NCBI RefSeq assembly: GCF_000346615.1
Contig: NZ_ANNU01000024.1
Location: 52,342-116,341, forward strand
DNA length: 64,000 nt
Source of the DNA: Nafulsella turpanensis ZLM-10
Lineage (GTDB): Bacteria > Bacteroidota > Bacteroidia > Cytophagales > Cyclobacteriaceae
Direction: 5' to 3'
Positions 55,296 through 63,937 of this stretch are shown piece after piece; within the stretch, counting starts at the first letter, position 1; the number at the start of each line of letters is the position of its first letter. The notes below the pieces were generated by a model. That model made no database searches, was not told the DNA's origin, and saw only the letters and a program-made list of their open reading frames with translations. The translations under genes were made by a program, and so were the position numbers.

Positions 55296-57263
55296 ATGAA
55301 GGTTGTCTACATCGGGTTACGAGAAGCAACATTGCAGTTGATAAAGGAGAGTCTGGAGGATCCGAAAGCAATATTCTTACCCATACCTGAAGCAGATCTT
55401 TCTTCTGCCTGGGGAGAGCTCCACGAAGCAGATCTGCTTCTTATCGGAGAGGAAGCGCTTAACCCTATTCAAATTACCCAAAAGGTTTTTAGCCACGATG
55501 CCCAGCTTTCCATTATTGTTGTTAATGATGAACAAAACTACCATAAAATAAAGCAGTCCCTGCTCTTTACTCCCTTTATTGGTTCCACTGTTCAAAGCGT
55601 ATCAAATGCAGCCGGAAGAGGTTTGGCTGCTGTTGTAAAAGATCATGTGCAACGGACACAACAGCGGAGGAGCTACAGCAGTATTAAAAATTCCCTTGCT
55701 GGTGTTACGGTTGTCTCCACCCAAAAGGTGGAAAGGATCAAGACCGATTATTTACACAAGGTGCTGGAAGGGGCTCCGGTTGGACTGGTACTGATGAGTA
55801 AGGCAGGGATTATTCTTTCGTTTAATACCTATGCTGCTGGTTTATTTAAGAAATCTGAAAGGGAGGTGCTGGGCACTTCTGTAGCAACGCTTTTTCCTGA
55901 AGATGTGCGGGAGGAAATGGAGGAGTTCTTTGGCCAGTCCCGGTCAGCACCAATAAGCAGAAATGTAGCCTACCCGGCAGATAAGAAGCCAACCTTTCTG
56001 GAGGTTATTTTATCTTATGTAGAGAAGGAAGGCTTCTCCTACAAAATTGCCCTTATTAAAGATGTAACAGACCAGGTGCTGGCCCGGAAATCAATAGAGG
56101 AGAGTGCCCAGAAAGTAAAAATGATCGTCGGAGCTATGCCTGAAATGGCATGGACAGCCCAGCCGGATGGAAAGATTGACTTTTTGAACCATCGCTGGTA
56201 TGAGTATACTGGCCAAACACCTTCGGTAGCTGCATGGGAACAGGCCGTTCACCCGGATGATTTGCCAGGAGTACTTTCCCTCTGGGGTGAGGCGTTACAG
56301 AAAGGAAAGCTTTACCAGCTGGAATGCCGTTATTTGCAGGCTAGTGACCAAATCTACCGGTGGCACCTCACCCGTGCACTTCCGGTAAAGGATAAAGAAG
56401 GGAAAATCCTGTCGTGGGTGGGTACCTGTACCGATATTCAAAGCTTAAAAGACACCCAGAAAGAGCTGCAGATGACGGCCGAAGAGTTGGCCGCCAGTAA
56501 TGAAGAGCTTTCCGCGGCCAATGAGGAGATTACGGCCAGTAATGAAGAGCTTCATGAAATAAATGAGCGGTTAATAAAGGTAAATGCCGATTTAGATAAT
56601 TTTATCTATACCGCTTCCCATGATTTAAAGGCACCAATTGCCAATATAGAAGGTCTTGTGCTCCTTCTGGAAAAAAAGCTTGTTAAGGAGGATAAGGAAA
56701 ATCAGCAGGTGCGGAATATTTTTGGAATGATCCATTCTTCCGTCAGGCGTTTTCAGGGGACCATTGCTGATTTAACAGAGGTTGTTAAGCTTCAGAGACT
56801 GATGGAGATAGAGGTGGAAGAGGTTAATGTTGCTAAATTAATAGAAGATGTAAAACTGGATTTTTCGCAACAATTACAGGAAGTGGAGGCCAGGGTGGAG
56901 GTGCAGGTTGATAATAATCTGACGGTTTCCTTTTCCCGTAAAAACTTAAAGAGTATCATCTATAACCTGCTTTCCAATGCTATAAAGTACCGAAGCCCGG
57001 AACGGAAGCTACATATTAAAATCACTTCCTGCCAGGAAGGGCGGTTCCAGGTGCTGGCTGTACAGGATAATGGATTAGGAATGGAGTTTAAAGATCCTGA
57101 AAAGATTTTTGGTATGTTCAGGCGAATGCACTCTCATGTAGAAGGGACCGGAATAGGCTTATATATGGTTAGAAAGATAATAGAAAATGAAGGAGGCTTT
57201 ATTAAAGTGGAAAGTCAGCCGGGGAAGGGCTCTACCTTTAGAGTTTATTTTCCGGAAAGATAA
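55296..57263 (+). CDS. orphan PAS sensor histidine kinase
   Basis: The 655-residue cytoplasmic kinase has an N-terminal receiver-like domain (1-125) without a recognisable phospho-Asp, two PAS domains (about 150-265 and 275-395), a Glu-rich coiled-coil linker (395-435), a HisKA domain with His442 in ASHDLKAP, and HATPase_c with NLLSNAIKY, DNGLGM and GTGIGLYMV. There is no membrane segment and no adjacent response regulator, so its partner lies elsewhere. PAS domains suggest sensing of an intracellular signal. Confidence 0.93.
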   Translation: MKVVYIGLREATLQLIKESLEDPKAIFLPIPEADLSSAWGELHEADLLLIGEEALNPIQITQKVFSHDAQLSIIVVNDEQNYHKIKQSLLFTPFIGSTVQSVSNAAGRGLAAVVKDHVQRTQQRRSYSSIKNSLAGVTVVSTQKVERIKTDYLHKVLEGAPVGLVLMSKAGIILSFNTYAAGLFKKSEREVLGTSVATLFPEDVREEMEEFFGQSRSAPISRNVAYPADKKPTFLEVILSYVEKEGFSYKIALIKDVTDQVLARKSIEESAQKVKMIVGAMPEMAWTAQPDGKIDFLNHRWYEYTGQTPSVAAWEQAVHPDDLPGVLSLWGEALQKGKLYQLECRYLQASDQIYRWHLTRALPVKDKEGKILSWVGTCTDIQSLKDTQKELQMTAEELAASNEELSAANEEITASNEELHEINERLIKVNADLDNFIYTASHDLKAPIANIEGLVLLLEKKLVKEDKENQQVRNIFGMIHSSVRRFQGTIADLTEVVKLQRLMEIEVEEVNVAKLIEDVKLDFSQQLQEVEARVEVQVDNNLTVSFSRKNLKSIIYNLLSNAIKYRSPERKLHIKITSCQEGRFQVLAVQDNGLGMEFKDPEKIFGMFRRMHSHVEGTGIGLYMVRKIIENEGGFIKVESQPGKGSTFRVYFPER

Positions 57264-57345
57264 AACAGGTAAACGACTGATAGAGGTATCTCTTCCGATG
57301 GAAGAGAAAACCGGGGATGGGTTAATGAGATAAAAACAGTTGTGG

Positions 57346-57378
57346 TTTGCCAGTCTCCATAAGGATTTATTAATTTAG
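57346..57378 (+). promoter_or_regulatory. candidate promoter of the gldAFG operon
   Basis: TTTG (57346-57349), a 21-base spacer and TAATTTAG (57371-57378, one mismatch) precede the gldA ATG by 23 bases. Confidence 0.5.
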
Positions 57379-57401
57379 CCGTTAATGCTAAAAATTGCAC
57401 C

Positions 57402-58331
57402 ATGTCATTAGAGATAATCGGTCTTAGTAAACATTACGGAAAGCAGAAAGCGGTTGATAACATCTCTTTCTCTGTAAAGGAAGGGGAAATACTGGGCTTT
57501 CTGGGGCCGAATGGGGCTGGTAAATCTACCACCATGAAAATTGCCACCTGCTTTATTCCTCCTACCGCAGGAACAGTAAAAGTAAATGGACTGGATGTGC
57601 AGCAAAACCCACTGGCGGTTCGCAAAACTATTGGATACCTGCCCGAACATAACCCCCTTTACCTGGAAATGTATGTGCACGAATACCTGCGCTTTATTGG
57701 CTCCCTCCATGGCCTGGGAGGGAAAAAGCTCCGGGAGCGGGTAAAGGATGTTGTTGGCCTTTGCGGGCTGGAGCATGAGCAAAATAAGCGGATTCAGGCA
57801 CTCAGCAAAGGCTATCGGCAAAGAGTCGGGCTTGCGCAGGCCTTAGTGCATGACCCTAAAGTGCTGATCCTGGATGAGCCCACCACCGGCCTGGACCCAA
57901 ACCAGATTCTGGAAATCCGGGAGCTGATAAAAGATATCAGCAGCCAGAAAACAGTGGTATTTTCCACCCATATTATGCAGGAGGTGCAGGCGCTGTGTAG
58001 TCGGGTAGTTATTATCAATCGTGGAAATATTGTGGCCGATAGCCCGGTGGAGCGCCTGAGGGAACAAAGAGGAAAAGGGAGGGTCATCAGCGTAGAATTT
58101 GAACGCCCTGTGGATAGCCGCCTCTTACAGCAGATTGAAGGTATCCACCAAATAGAGCAGCCTTCCAATACCCGCTACGTGCTGTATGGCAATGAAGACC
58201 GGGGCCTGCGCTCCCGCATCTTTCGTGTGGCGGCCGATAACGACCTTCCGCTCATTGGGCTGAGACAGGAAGAAAGCTCGCTGGAGAGTATCTTTCAGGA
58301 GTTAACCCATAATCCAAAACCCTCGGCATGA
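57402..58331 (+). CDS. gldA: gliding ABC transporter ATP-binding protein GldA
   Basis: The 309-residue ATPase has Walker A GPNGAGKST (35-43), the signature LSKGYRQRVG (about 133-142), Walker B VLILDEPTTGLDP, and a C-terminal extension of about 85 residues typical of GldA. With GldF and GldG it forms an ABC transporter needed for, or modulating, gliding in Flavobacterium johnsoniae. gldF starts 4 bases before it ends. Confidence 0.93.
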   Translation: MSLEIIGLSKHYGKQKAVDNISFSVKEGEILGFLGPNGAGKSTTMKIATCFIPPTAGTVKVNGLDVQQNPLAVRKTIGYLPEHNPLYLEMYVHEYLRFIGSLHGLGGKKLRERVKDVVGLCGLEHEQNKRIQALSKGYRQRVGLAQALVHDPKVLILDEPTTGLDPNQILEIRELIKDISSQKTVVFSTHIMQEVQALCSRVVIINRGNIVADSPVERLREQRGKGRVISVEFERPVDSRLLQQIEGIHQIEQPSNTRYVLYGNEDRGLRSRIFRVAADNDLPLIGLRQEESSLESIFQELTHNPKPSA

Positions 58332-59056
58332 AAGAAATCTTTTTTAAAGAAGTCAATGCATTTCTGAGTTCCCTCATTGCCTATATCGTGCTCAGCGTAT
58401 TCCTGATAGGAGTAGGGCTGCTGGTGTGGGTATTTCCCGAAACGAGCGTGCTCAATTATGGCTATGCCGACCTCGAAACCCTGTTTTCCTTCGGGCCATA
58501 TGTGCTGCTGTTCCTGATTCCGGCCATTACCATGCGCCTGTTTGCGGAAGAGCGAAAGGCCGGTACCATGGAGCTGCTCTTTACCCGTCCGCTAACGGAT
58601 TGGCAAATCATACTCGGAAAGTACTTCAGCAGCCTGTTTTTATTACTGTTAGCTCTGCTGCCCACGCTTCTTTACTATTACAGCGTATATGAGCTGGGGA
58701 ACCCGGTGGGGAATATTGATACGGCGGGTTTTGCAGGCTCCTACCTGGGTTTGTTCCTTTTAGGGGCAGTGTTTGCCGCTATCGGGGTTTTTGCCTCTTC
58801 CTTAACCGAGAACCAGATTGTGGCTTTCCTGGTGGCTCTTTTCCTTTGCTTTCTGCTGTATACCGGTTTTGCTTCCCTGGCAGCTATCGATGTGTGGGGA
58901 ACCGGCGCTTATATTATTCAGCAGTTAGGGATTGTATACCATTACGATGCCCTGAGCCGTGGTCTTATAGATTCCAGAAACCTGGTGTACTTCCTGAGTG
59001 TCATCTTACTGATGTTGTCCTTCACCAAATTAGTTCTGAGCAGTAGAAAATGGTAA
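58328..59056 (+). CDS. gldF: gliding ABC transporter permease GldF
   Basis: The 242-residue polytopic protein has about six membrane helices and the ABC-2 pattern LRFxxEERKAGTMELLxTRPLTDW (here LFAEERKAGTMELLFTRPL), which in GldF contacts the ATPase. Neighbouring gldA and gldG fix the identity. Its end overlaps the gldG start by 7 bases. Confidence 0.93.
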   Translation: MKEIFFKEVNAFLSSLIAYIVLSVFLIGVGLLVWVFPETSVLNYGYADLETLFSFGPYVLLFLIPAITMRLFAEERKAGTMELLFTRPLTDWQIILGKYFSSLFLLLLALLPTLLYYYSVYELGNPVGNIDTAGFAGSYLGLFLLGAVFAAIGVFASSLTENQIVAFLVALFLCFLLYTGFASLAAIDVWGTGAYIIQQLGIVYHYDALSRGLIDSRNLVYFLSVILLMLSFTKLVLSSRKW

Positions 59057-60765
59057 ATAATTCCCGACAGCCCTATAGCGGAACCCAGAAGAAAATCGAA
59101 AGCCTCCTTCGCTTCGGCATTGTTATTATGCTGCTGCTGATAGCCAATGTACTGGCCAGGGATTATTTTTTTCGCATCGACCTTACCGAAGACAAGCGCT
59201 ACACCATTACCGATGCCACCAAAAACCTGCTGCGCGAGCTCGACGATGTGGTATATGTGGAGGTATACCTGGAAGGAGAAGTACCGGGCGGTTTTAAACG
59301 ACTGCAGCGTTCCATCCGCGAAACCCTGGAGGAGTTCCGGAATATTGCAGGGCCTAAGGTGCAGTTCAGCTTTATAGATCCCGCCGAAGCGGCATCGCCG
59401 GAGGCCCGGAATGAATTTTACCAGCGCCTGGCCGCCAAAGGGCTGCAGCCCACCAATATCATCGATACGGAAGGCGGCCGGAAAACAGAAAAAATTGTGG
59501 TGCCCGGTGCGGTCATTTCCTATGGCGGCGAGGAGCAGGGGGTAATGCTGTTAGGAGGCAATAAAGCTGCCTCTCCGGAAGAAAAGCTGAACCAGTCGGT
59601 GGAAGGAATAGAATATGCCCTCGCCAGCACTATTCAGGCGCTGGCCCGGGAGCAGCAGTTTAGAGTTGGCTGGCTCACCGGCCACGGAGAGCTGGATTCG
59701 GTGCGGGTAAGCAGCGTACAGGAGGCAATTGCCGAAAAGTATATACTGGAAGAGGTTTTTCTGCCTGCCGCGCAAAATCTCGACCGCTACGATGCCCTTA
59801 TTATGGCCAAACCTACGCAGCCCTTTAGCGAGCAGGCTAAATATAAGCTGGACCAGTACCTGCTCAATGGTGGCCGTGGCTTGTTTTTTGTCGACCAGGT
59901 GCTGGTAAATATGGATAGCGCCGGGGGAGAAGGAACCCTGGGAATTCCGCTCAACCTCAACCTGAATGACTTTTTCTTTAACTATGGTATCCGCCTGAAT
60001 CAAAACCTGGTGCAGGATCTGAGCTCAGGGGCTTATCCGGTGGTCGTTGGTAATATCGGTACCGAGCCCCAAATCCAGATGATGCCCTGGCCTTTCTTCC
60101 CGGTTTTAAACAACTATGGGCCCCACGTCATCGTCCGCAACCTCGATGCTACCTACGGGCAGTTTATGAGCACCATCGATACGGTAAAGTCTGAGGGAAT
60201 TAGTAAAGTGCCCCTCATTCTTACCTCTGAGTATGCCCGTACCTTTAATGCTCCCGTTCGGGTTAGCATAAACGATTTGCGGCGAGACCTCAACCCCAAG
60301 CAATACACTGAAGGGCCGCTGCCGGTAGGCTTTCTGCTGGAAGGGCGGTTTCCCTCCCTTTATCAGAACCGCTTTTTACCCGAGGGGGTACCTAATGAAG
60401 GTTTTCTGGAAGAGGGAGAGGCCAGACTAATTACGGTGGCAGATGGCGATTTTATTGCCAATGAATTAAACTTCCGCACGGGGGAGCCTTATCCTTTAGG
60501 CTTTGCACCCTTTACACAGCAAACCTTTGCCAACCAGGAGTTCGTTATGAATTCACTGGCTTATTTAACCAATGAGGAAGGGCTTATTCTGGCCAGAAAC
60601 AAAGAAGTAAGTATCCGTCCGCTGGACCCGGTGCAAAGCGAGGAGGAAAAGCTCTTCTGGCAGGTAGTGAACCTGGCGGGGCCTGTTGTGCTGGTCATTT
60701 TGCTCGGCCTTGTTTTTAATTATGTGCGGAAGCGCCGGTATACCCATTTTAAAAGCTATTTGTAA
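59050..60765 (+). CDS. gldG: gliding protein GldG
   Basis: The 571-residue protein has an N-terminal membrane helix (about 20-37), a large periplasmic part carrying the DUF4350/ABC-type auxiliary-transport domain (DYFFRIDLTEDKRYTITDAT; WLTGHGELDSVR; YDALIMAKPTQPFSEQAKY) and a C-terminal helix (LAGPVVLVILLGLVFNYVRK). This matches GldG, the third component of the gliding ABC transporter, related to the IFT and YnfI-type auxiliary proteins. It overlaps gldF and is one base from the DUF4340 gene. Confidence 0.93.
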   Translation: MVNNSRQPYSGTQKKIESLLRFGIVIMLLLIANVLARDYFFRIDLTEDKRYTITDATKNLLRELDDVVYVEVYLEGEVPGGFKRLQRSIRETLEEFRNIAGPKVQFSFIDPAEAASPEARNEFYQRLAAKGLQPTNIIDTEGGRKTEKIVVPGAVISYGGEEQGVMLLGGNKAASPEEKLNQSVEGIEYALASTIQALAREQQFRVGWLTGHGELDSVRVSSVQEAIAEKYILEEVFLPAAQNLDRYDALIMAKPTQPFSEQAKYKLDQYLLNGGRGLFFVDQVLVNMDSAGGEGTLGIPLNLNLNDFFFNYGIRLNQNLVQDLSSGAYPVVVGNIGTEPQIQMMPWPFFPVLNNYGPHVIVRNLDATYGQFMSTIDTVKSEGISKVPLILTSEYARTFNAPVRVSINDLRRDLNPKQYTEGPLPVGFLLEGRFPSLYQNRFLPEGVPNEGFLEEGEARLITVADGDFIANELNFRTGEPYPLGFAPFTQQTFANQEFVMNSLAYLTNEEGLILARNKEVSIRPLDPVQSEEEKLFWQVVNLAGPVVLVILLGLVFNYVRKRRYTHFKSYL

Positions 60766-60766
60766 G

Positions 60767-61702
60767 ATGACGAAGAAAAACTGGGCCTTACTAATCATAC
60801 TCCTGGTGCTGAGCGGGATTTTTGGCTTACTCATCAGCCAGGATAGCGCCAATACCAGTCTGGAAGTAGAGGAAGAGCTTTTTGCCGTTGCCGATACAGC
60901 TGCAATCCAGCGAATTGAACTGCTTCAGCCCGGAGGGGCGACACAGGTGCTGGAAAAGAAGGGCGGGAGCTGGCTGCTGAACGGGCAATACAAGGCCGAT
61001 GAGCAGCTGATGCGGGTGCTTTTAAGCGTGCTGGAGCGCGTGGAGGTGAAGCGCCCGGTGGCCGGGAGCCAGCAGGAAGAAGTGCAGGCCGAACTCCGGA
61101 AGGAAGGGATACGTGTGCAGATTTTTGGGGCAGACGGATTGCTGGAAGAATATATAGCCGGCGGTGAGGAAGCCGAGCAACTCTCGGTGTTTATGCAGAA
61201 CGACCAGGCTTATGTGGTAGAGTTGCCTGGATATGTCAATTATATCAGCGGTATTTTCCGGCTTACAGAAAATAACCTGCGCGACAGAACCCTATTTACC
61301 AGTAATTATCTTAACCTGCAGGAGGTGCTGGTGAACTACCCGGGAGAAACAGAGGATGTGGTGGTTCGTTTCGATGGCGCTACCCTGGAAGTAGGAGGTA
61401 CGGGCGTGCCGGATAGTGCACAGCTACTTAATTTTTTAAGTTTGTTCGAAAATCTGCAGGCCACCGGCTTTGTAAATGTAAAGGAGTACCCGGAGCTGGA
61501 CAGTCTCCTGCAGCAACCACCAGTGGCAAAGGTGGTGGTAACCGACCTCAATAATCCTGATGGCAAGGAGCTGGAAATTTATGCGCCCACACCCGACGGC
61601 CGTTTCCGGCTAGGCTACCTGCCGGAAGAGCAGCAGGCTTTACTGCTCGATGAGCGGCTTGCGCAGGCATTACTTATAGAAGCAGGAGAGCTGCGGCAGT
61701 AG
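60767..61702 (+). CDS. DUF4340 membrane-anchored protein
   Basis: From MTKKNWALLIILLVLSGIFG the 311-residue product has one membrane helix (about 6-23) and a large exported domain with repeats of the DUF4340 type (IQRIELLQPGGATQVLEKKGG; WLLNGQYKADEQLMRVLL; QAYVVELPGYVNYISGIF). DUF4340 proteins commonly follow gldG-like genes. It starts one base after the gldG stop, so it is probably a fourth member of the transporter set. A 19-base tandem duplication begins at its stop. Confidence 0.85.
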   Translation: MTKKNWALLIILLVLSGIFGLLISQDSANTSLEVEEELFAVADTAAIQRIELLQPGGATQVLEKKGGSWLLNGQYKADEQLMRVLLSVLERVEVKRPVAGSQQEEVQAELRKEGIRVQIFGADGLLEEYIAGGEEAEQLSVFMQNDQAYVVELPGYVNYISGIFRLTENNLRDRTLFTSNYLNLQEVLVNYPGETEDVVVRFDGATLEVGGTGVPDSAQLLNFLSLFENLQATGFVNVKEYPELDSLLQQPPVAKVVVTDLNNPDGKELEIYAPTPDGRFRLGYLPEEQQALLLDERLAQALLIEAGELRQ

Positions 61703-61739
61703 TAACAGGGGAATTGAAAAGTAACAGGGGAATTGAAAT
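61702..61739. repeat. 19-base tandem duplication after the DUF4340 gene
   Basis: GTAACAGGGGAATTGAAAA is immediately followed by the same unit with the last base changed to T. It overlaps the final base of the stop codon and creates a second in-frame stop. Confidence 0.85.
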
Positions 61740-61840
61740 AGAATTTTTTATTTACCACCGCAGTAGCTAATAAGGAGCCCAGGAATAAAATAAATCCATA
61801 AAGCTTTTCTTTTCGTAGGTCTATAGAAAAAGATTCAACC

Positions 61841-62536
61841 ATGATAGACCTGCGAATACTATTGCTGCTCCCCTTCCTTCTTTTACTCAGCTGCAAAGGA
61901 AAGGATCCGGCACCTTCTGAAACTGAAAATGCCGTTTCTTATCTTGCCCTTGGCGATTCTTATACCATTGGAGAAAGTGTGGCTGAAGCGGAGCGCTTTC
62001 CGGTTATTTTAGCCAATGAGCTGGAAGAGGCAGGCGTAGAGGTGATGGGGCCGAAAATTATTGCCCAAACCGGCTGGACAACCGGCGACCTGCTGGCGGC
62101 CATTGAGGCTGCTGAATTGGCTGGTCAGGAATTCGACCTTGTTTCCCTGCTCATTGGAGTCAATAACCAGTATCAGGGGAGAAGCCTGGAGGAGTATGAA
62201 GCCGAATTCAGGCTGTTGCTGAACAAATCCATTGAGCTGGCGGGTGGAGAGAAGGAAAATGTTTTTGTTGTTTCCATCCCGGACTATGGCTACACCCCCT
62301 TTGGAGAGGCACGGCAGGAAACTATTAGCGAACAAATTGATTCATTCAATACCATTAATAAGGAAATAGCGGCAGAAGAGGGTATCCGCTACTTTAATAT
62401 TACGCCAATTTCCCGGCAGGGCCTTGAGCAACCCGCACTGGTTGCGGATGATGGGCTGCATCCTTCCGGTGCCATGTATCAGTTATGGATAGACCTTATA
62501 CTGGACGAGGTGTTGATGATGGTACAGGAGCCTTAA
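61841..62536 (+). CDS. SGNH/GDSL-family lipoprotein hydrolase
   Basis: The 231-residue protein starts with a lipoprotein signal (MIDLRILLLLPFLLLLSC, Cys18). The SGNH hydrolase core has GDS with Ser40 in ALGDSYT, an Asn in LLIGVNNQYQG, and the Asp204/His207 pair in DDGLHPSG. Such enzymes remove acyl or acetyl groups from carbohydrates or lipids in the envelope. It is monocistronic; the substrate is unknown. Confidence 0.88.
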   Translation: MIDLRILLLLPFLLLLSCKGKDPAPSETENAVSYLALGDSYTIGESVAEAERFPVILANELEEAGVEVMGPKIIAQTGWTTGDLLAAIEAAELAGQEFDLVSLLIGVNNQYQGRSLEEYEAEFRLLLNKSIELAGGEKENVFVVSIPDYGYTPFGEARQETISEQIDSFNTINKEIAAEEGIRYFNITPISRQGLEQPALVADDGLHPSGAMYQLWIDLILDEVLMMVQEP

Positions 62537-62695
62537 GCTGCTCTACTGGCCTGATTGAAGTTTATGGTTAGTATAGGGAGGTGAATTTTTGTAGAGGAGA
62601 AAAGAGTAATTGAGGGGAAGGTTCAAATAATATAGCCCGAAGCCCTAATTTTTAGGGAACAGCCCGGGTATTTTTCGTTCTATTTATATTTTTAT

Positions 62696-62703
62696 TTTAT
62701 CTT
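62696..62703 (+). promoter_or_regulatory. candidate -7 box for dnaN
   Basis: In this A/T-rich leader TATCTTTA (approximate position) differs from TAnnTTTG at one base. No DnaA box was found in the dnaN leader. Confidence 0.35.
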
Positions 62704-62750
62704 TACAGCTTTCGCAGCTATCTACTTCAAATTCAATCAAAACAAGGTAT

Positions 62751-63875
62751 ATGAAATTTATTGTTTCGTCTTCATCCTTATTAAAGCAGCTTTCGGGAAT
62801 AAACGGAGTTATTACCACAAACCCGGTGGTTCCTATTCTGGAGAACTTTCTGTTTGAAATTAATAATGGCGTATTAACCATTACGGCTTCCGACCTGCAA
62901 ACCAGCATGATTACCCAGCTCGAAGTAGAGGCAAAAGATAGCGGTAATATTGCAGTACCTGCCCGAATTTTAATGGATACGCTAAAGAACCTGCCGGAGC
63001 AGCCGGTAACTTTTAGCATAGACGAAGATACCTACAGCATTGAAATCAGCTCAGACAATGGTCGCTATAAACTGGCCGGCGAAAATGCAACTGATTTCCC
63101 CAAAGTGCCGGAAGTAACTGATCCATATACGGTCGACCTTTCTTCCGAAACACTTACAGCTGCTATCAATAATACTATTTTTGCAGTAAGCAACGACGAA
63201 TTACGCCCGGCCATGACGGGTGTATATATTCGCCTTAACGATACCAATGCCACCTTTGTGGCTACCGATGGTCACCGTCTTATTCGCTACAGAAGGGTAG
63301 ATGTGGCCGCCGACCTGGATAATTCACTGATTATCCCGCGCAAAGCCCTGAACCTGCTGAAATCTACGCTGCCCTCCGATAACACAAATGTAACGCTGGA
63401 GTTTAACGCCAGCAATGCTTACTTCAAGTTCGGTAATGTGCAGATGATTTGCCGCCTGATTGATGAGCGCTTCCCGGATTATGAAAACGTTATTCCGGCA
63501 GATAATAATAACCATATGGTTATAAACCGTATGCAGTTCCTGAGCTCCATGAAACGTATTGCCATTTATGCCAATAAAACCACTCACCAGGTGCGCCTGA
63601 AAATTACGGGCAGCGAACTCCAGATTTCGGCCGAGGATCTGGATTTTTCCAATGAAGCTTCTGAACGTCTGAGCTGCGACCATGACGGGGAGGATATCGA
63701 AATCGGCTTTAATGCCAAATTCCTGATTGAGATGCTGAACAACCTCGACAGTACCGATATTCAGCTAAACCTTTCCCAGCCAAACCGCGCCGGCCTTATC
63801 GTTCCACAGGATAAGGATGAAAATGAAGACATCCTGATGCTGGTTATGCCGGTGATGTTGAACAATTACGTTTAA
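62751..63875 (+). CDS. dnaN: DNA polymerase III beta subunit (sliding clamp)
   Basis: DnaN forms the ring-shaped clamp that holds DNA polymerase on the template. The 374-residue protein has the usual three similar domains and landmarks SSSLLKQLSGINGV, PVVPILENFLFEI, DLQTSMITQLE, FVATDGHRLIRYRR and the C-terminal LMLVMPVMLNNYV. It is monocistronic and closed by a terminator, with no dnaA or recF beside it, so the gene lies apart from the classic origin cluster. Confidence 0.96.
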   Translation: MKFIVSSSSLLKQLSGINGVITTNPVVPILENFLFEINNGVLTITASDLQTSMITQLEVEAKDSGNIAVPARILMDTLKNLPEQPVTFSIDEDTYSIEISSDNGRYKLAGENATDFPKVPEVTDPYTVDLSSETLTAAINNTIFAVSNDELRPAMTGVYIRLNDTNATFVATDGHRLIRYRRVDVAADLDNSLIIPRKALNLLKSTLPSDNTNVTLEFNASNAYFKFGNVQMICRLIDERFPDYENVIPADNNNHMVINRMQFLSSMKRIAIYANKTTHQVRLKITGSELQISAEDLDFSNEASERLSCDHDGEDIEIGFNAKFLIEMLNNLDSTDIQLNLSQPNRAGLIVPQDKDENEDILMLVMPVMLNNYV

Positions 63876-63891
63876 GAAATTCACAAATCAG

Positions 63892-63930
63892 AAAAAAGGC
63901 TGCTTTCCACCCGGGAGGCTGCCTTTTTTT
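63892..63930 (+). terminator. intrinsic terminator of dnaN
   Basis: AAAAAAGGCTGCTTTCC pairs with GGGAGGCTGCCTTTTTT (one T-T mismatch) around ACCC and ends in a T-run. Confidence 0.85.
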
Positions 63931-63937
63931 GTTTGTA

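Noticed and set aside
62643..62657. hairpin CCCTAATTTTTAGGG ahead of dnaN
   Set aside because: The stem is only six base pairs and no T-run follows, so I do not call it a terminator.
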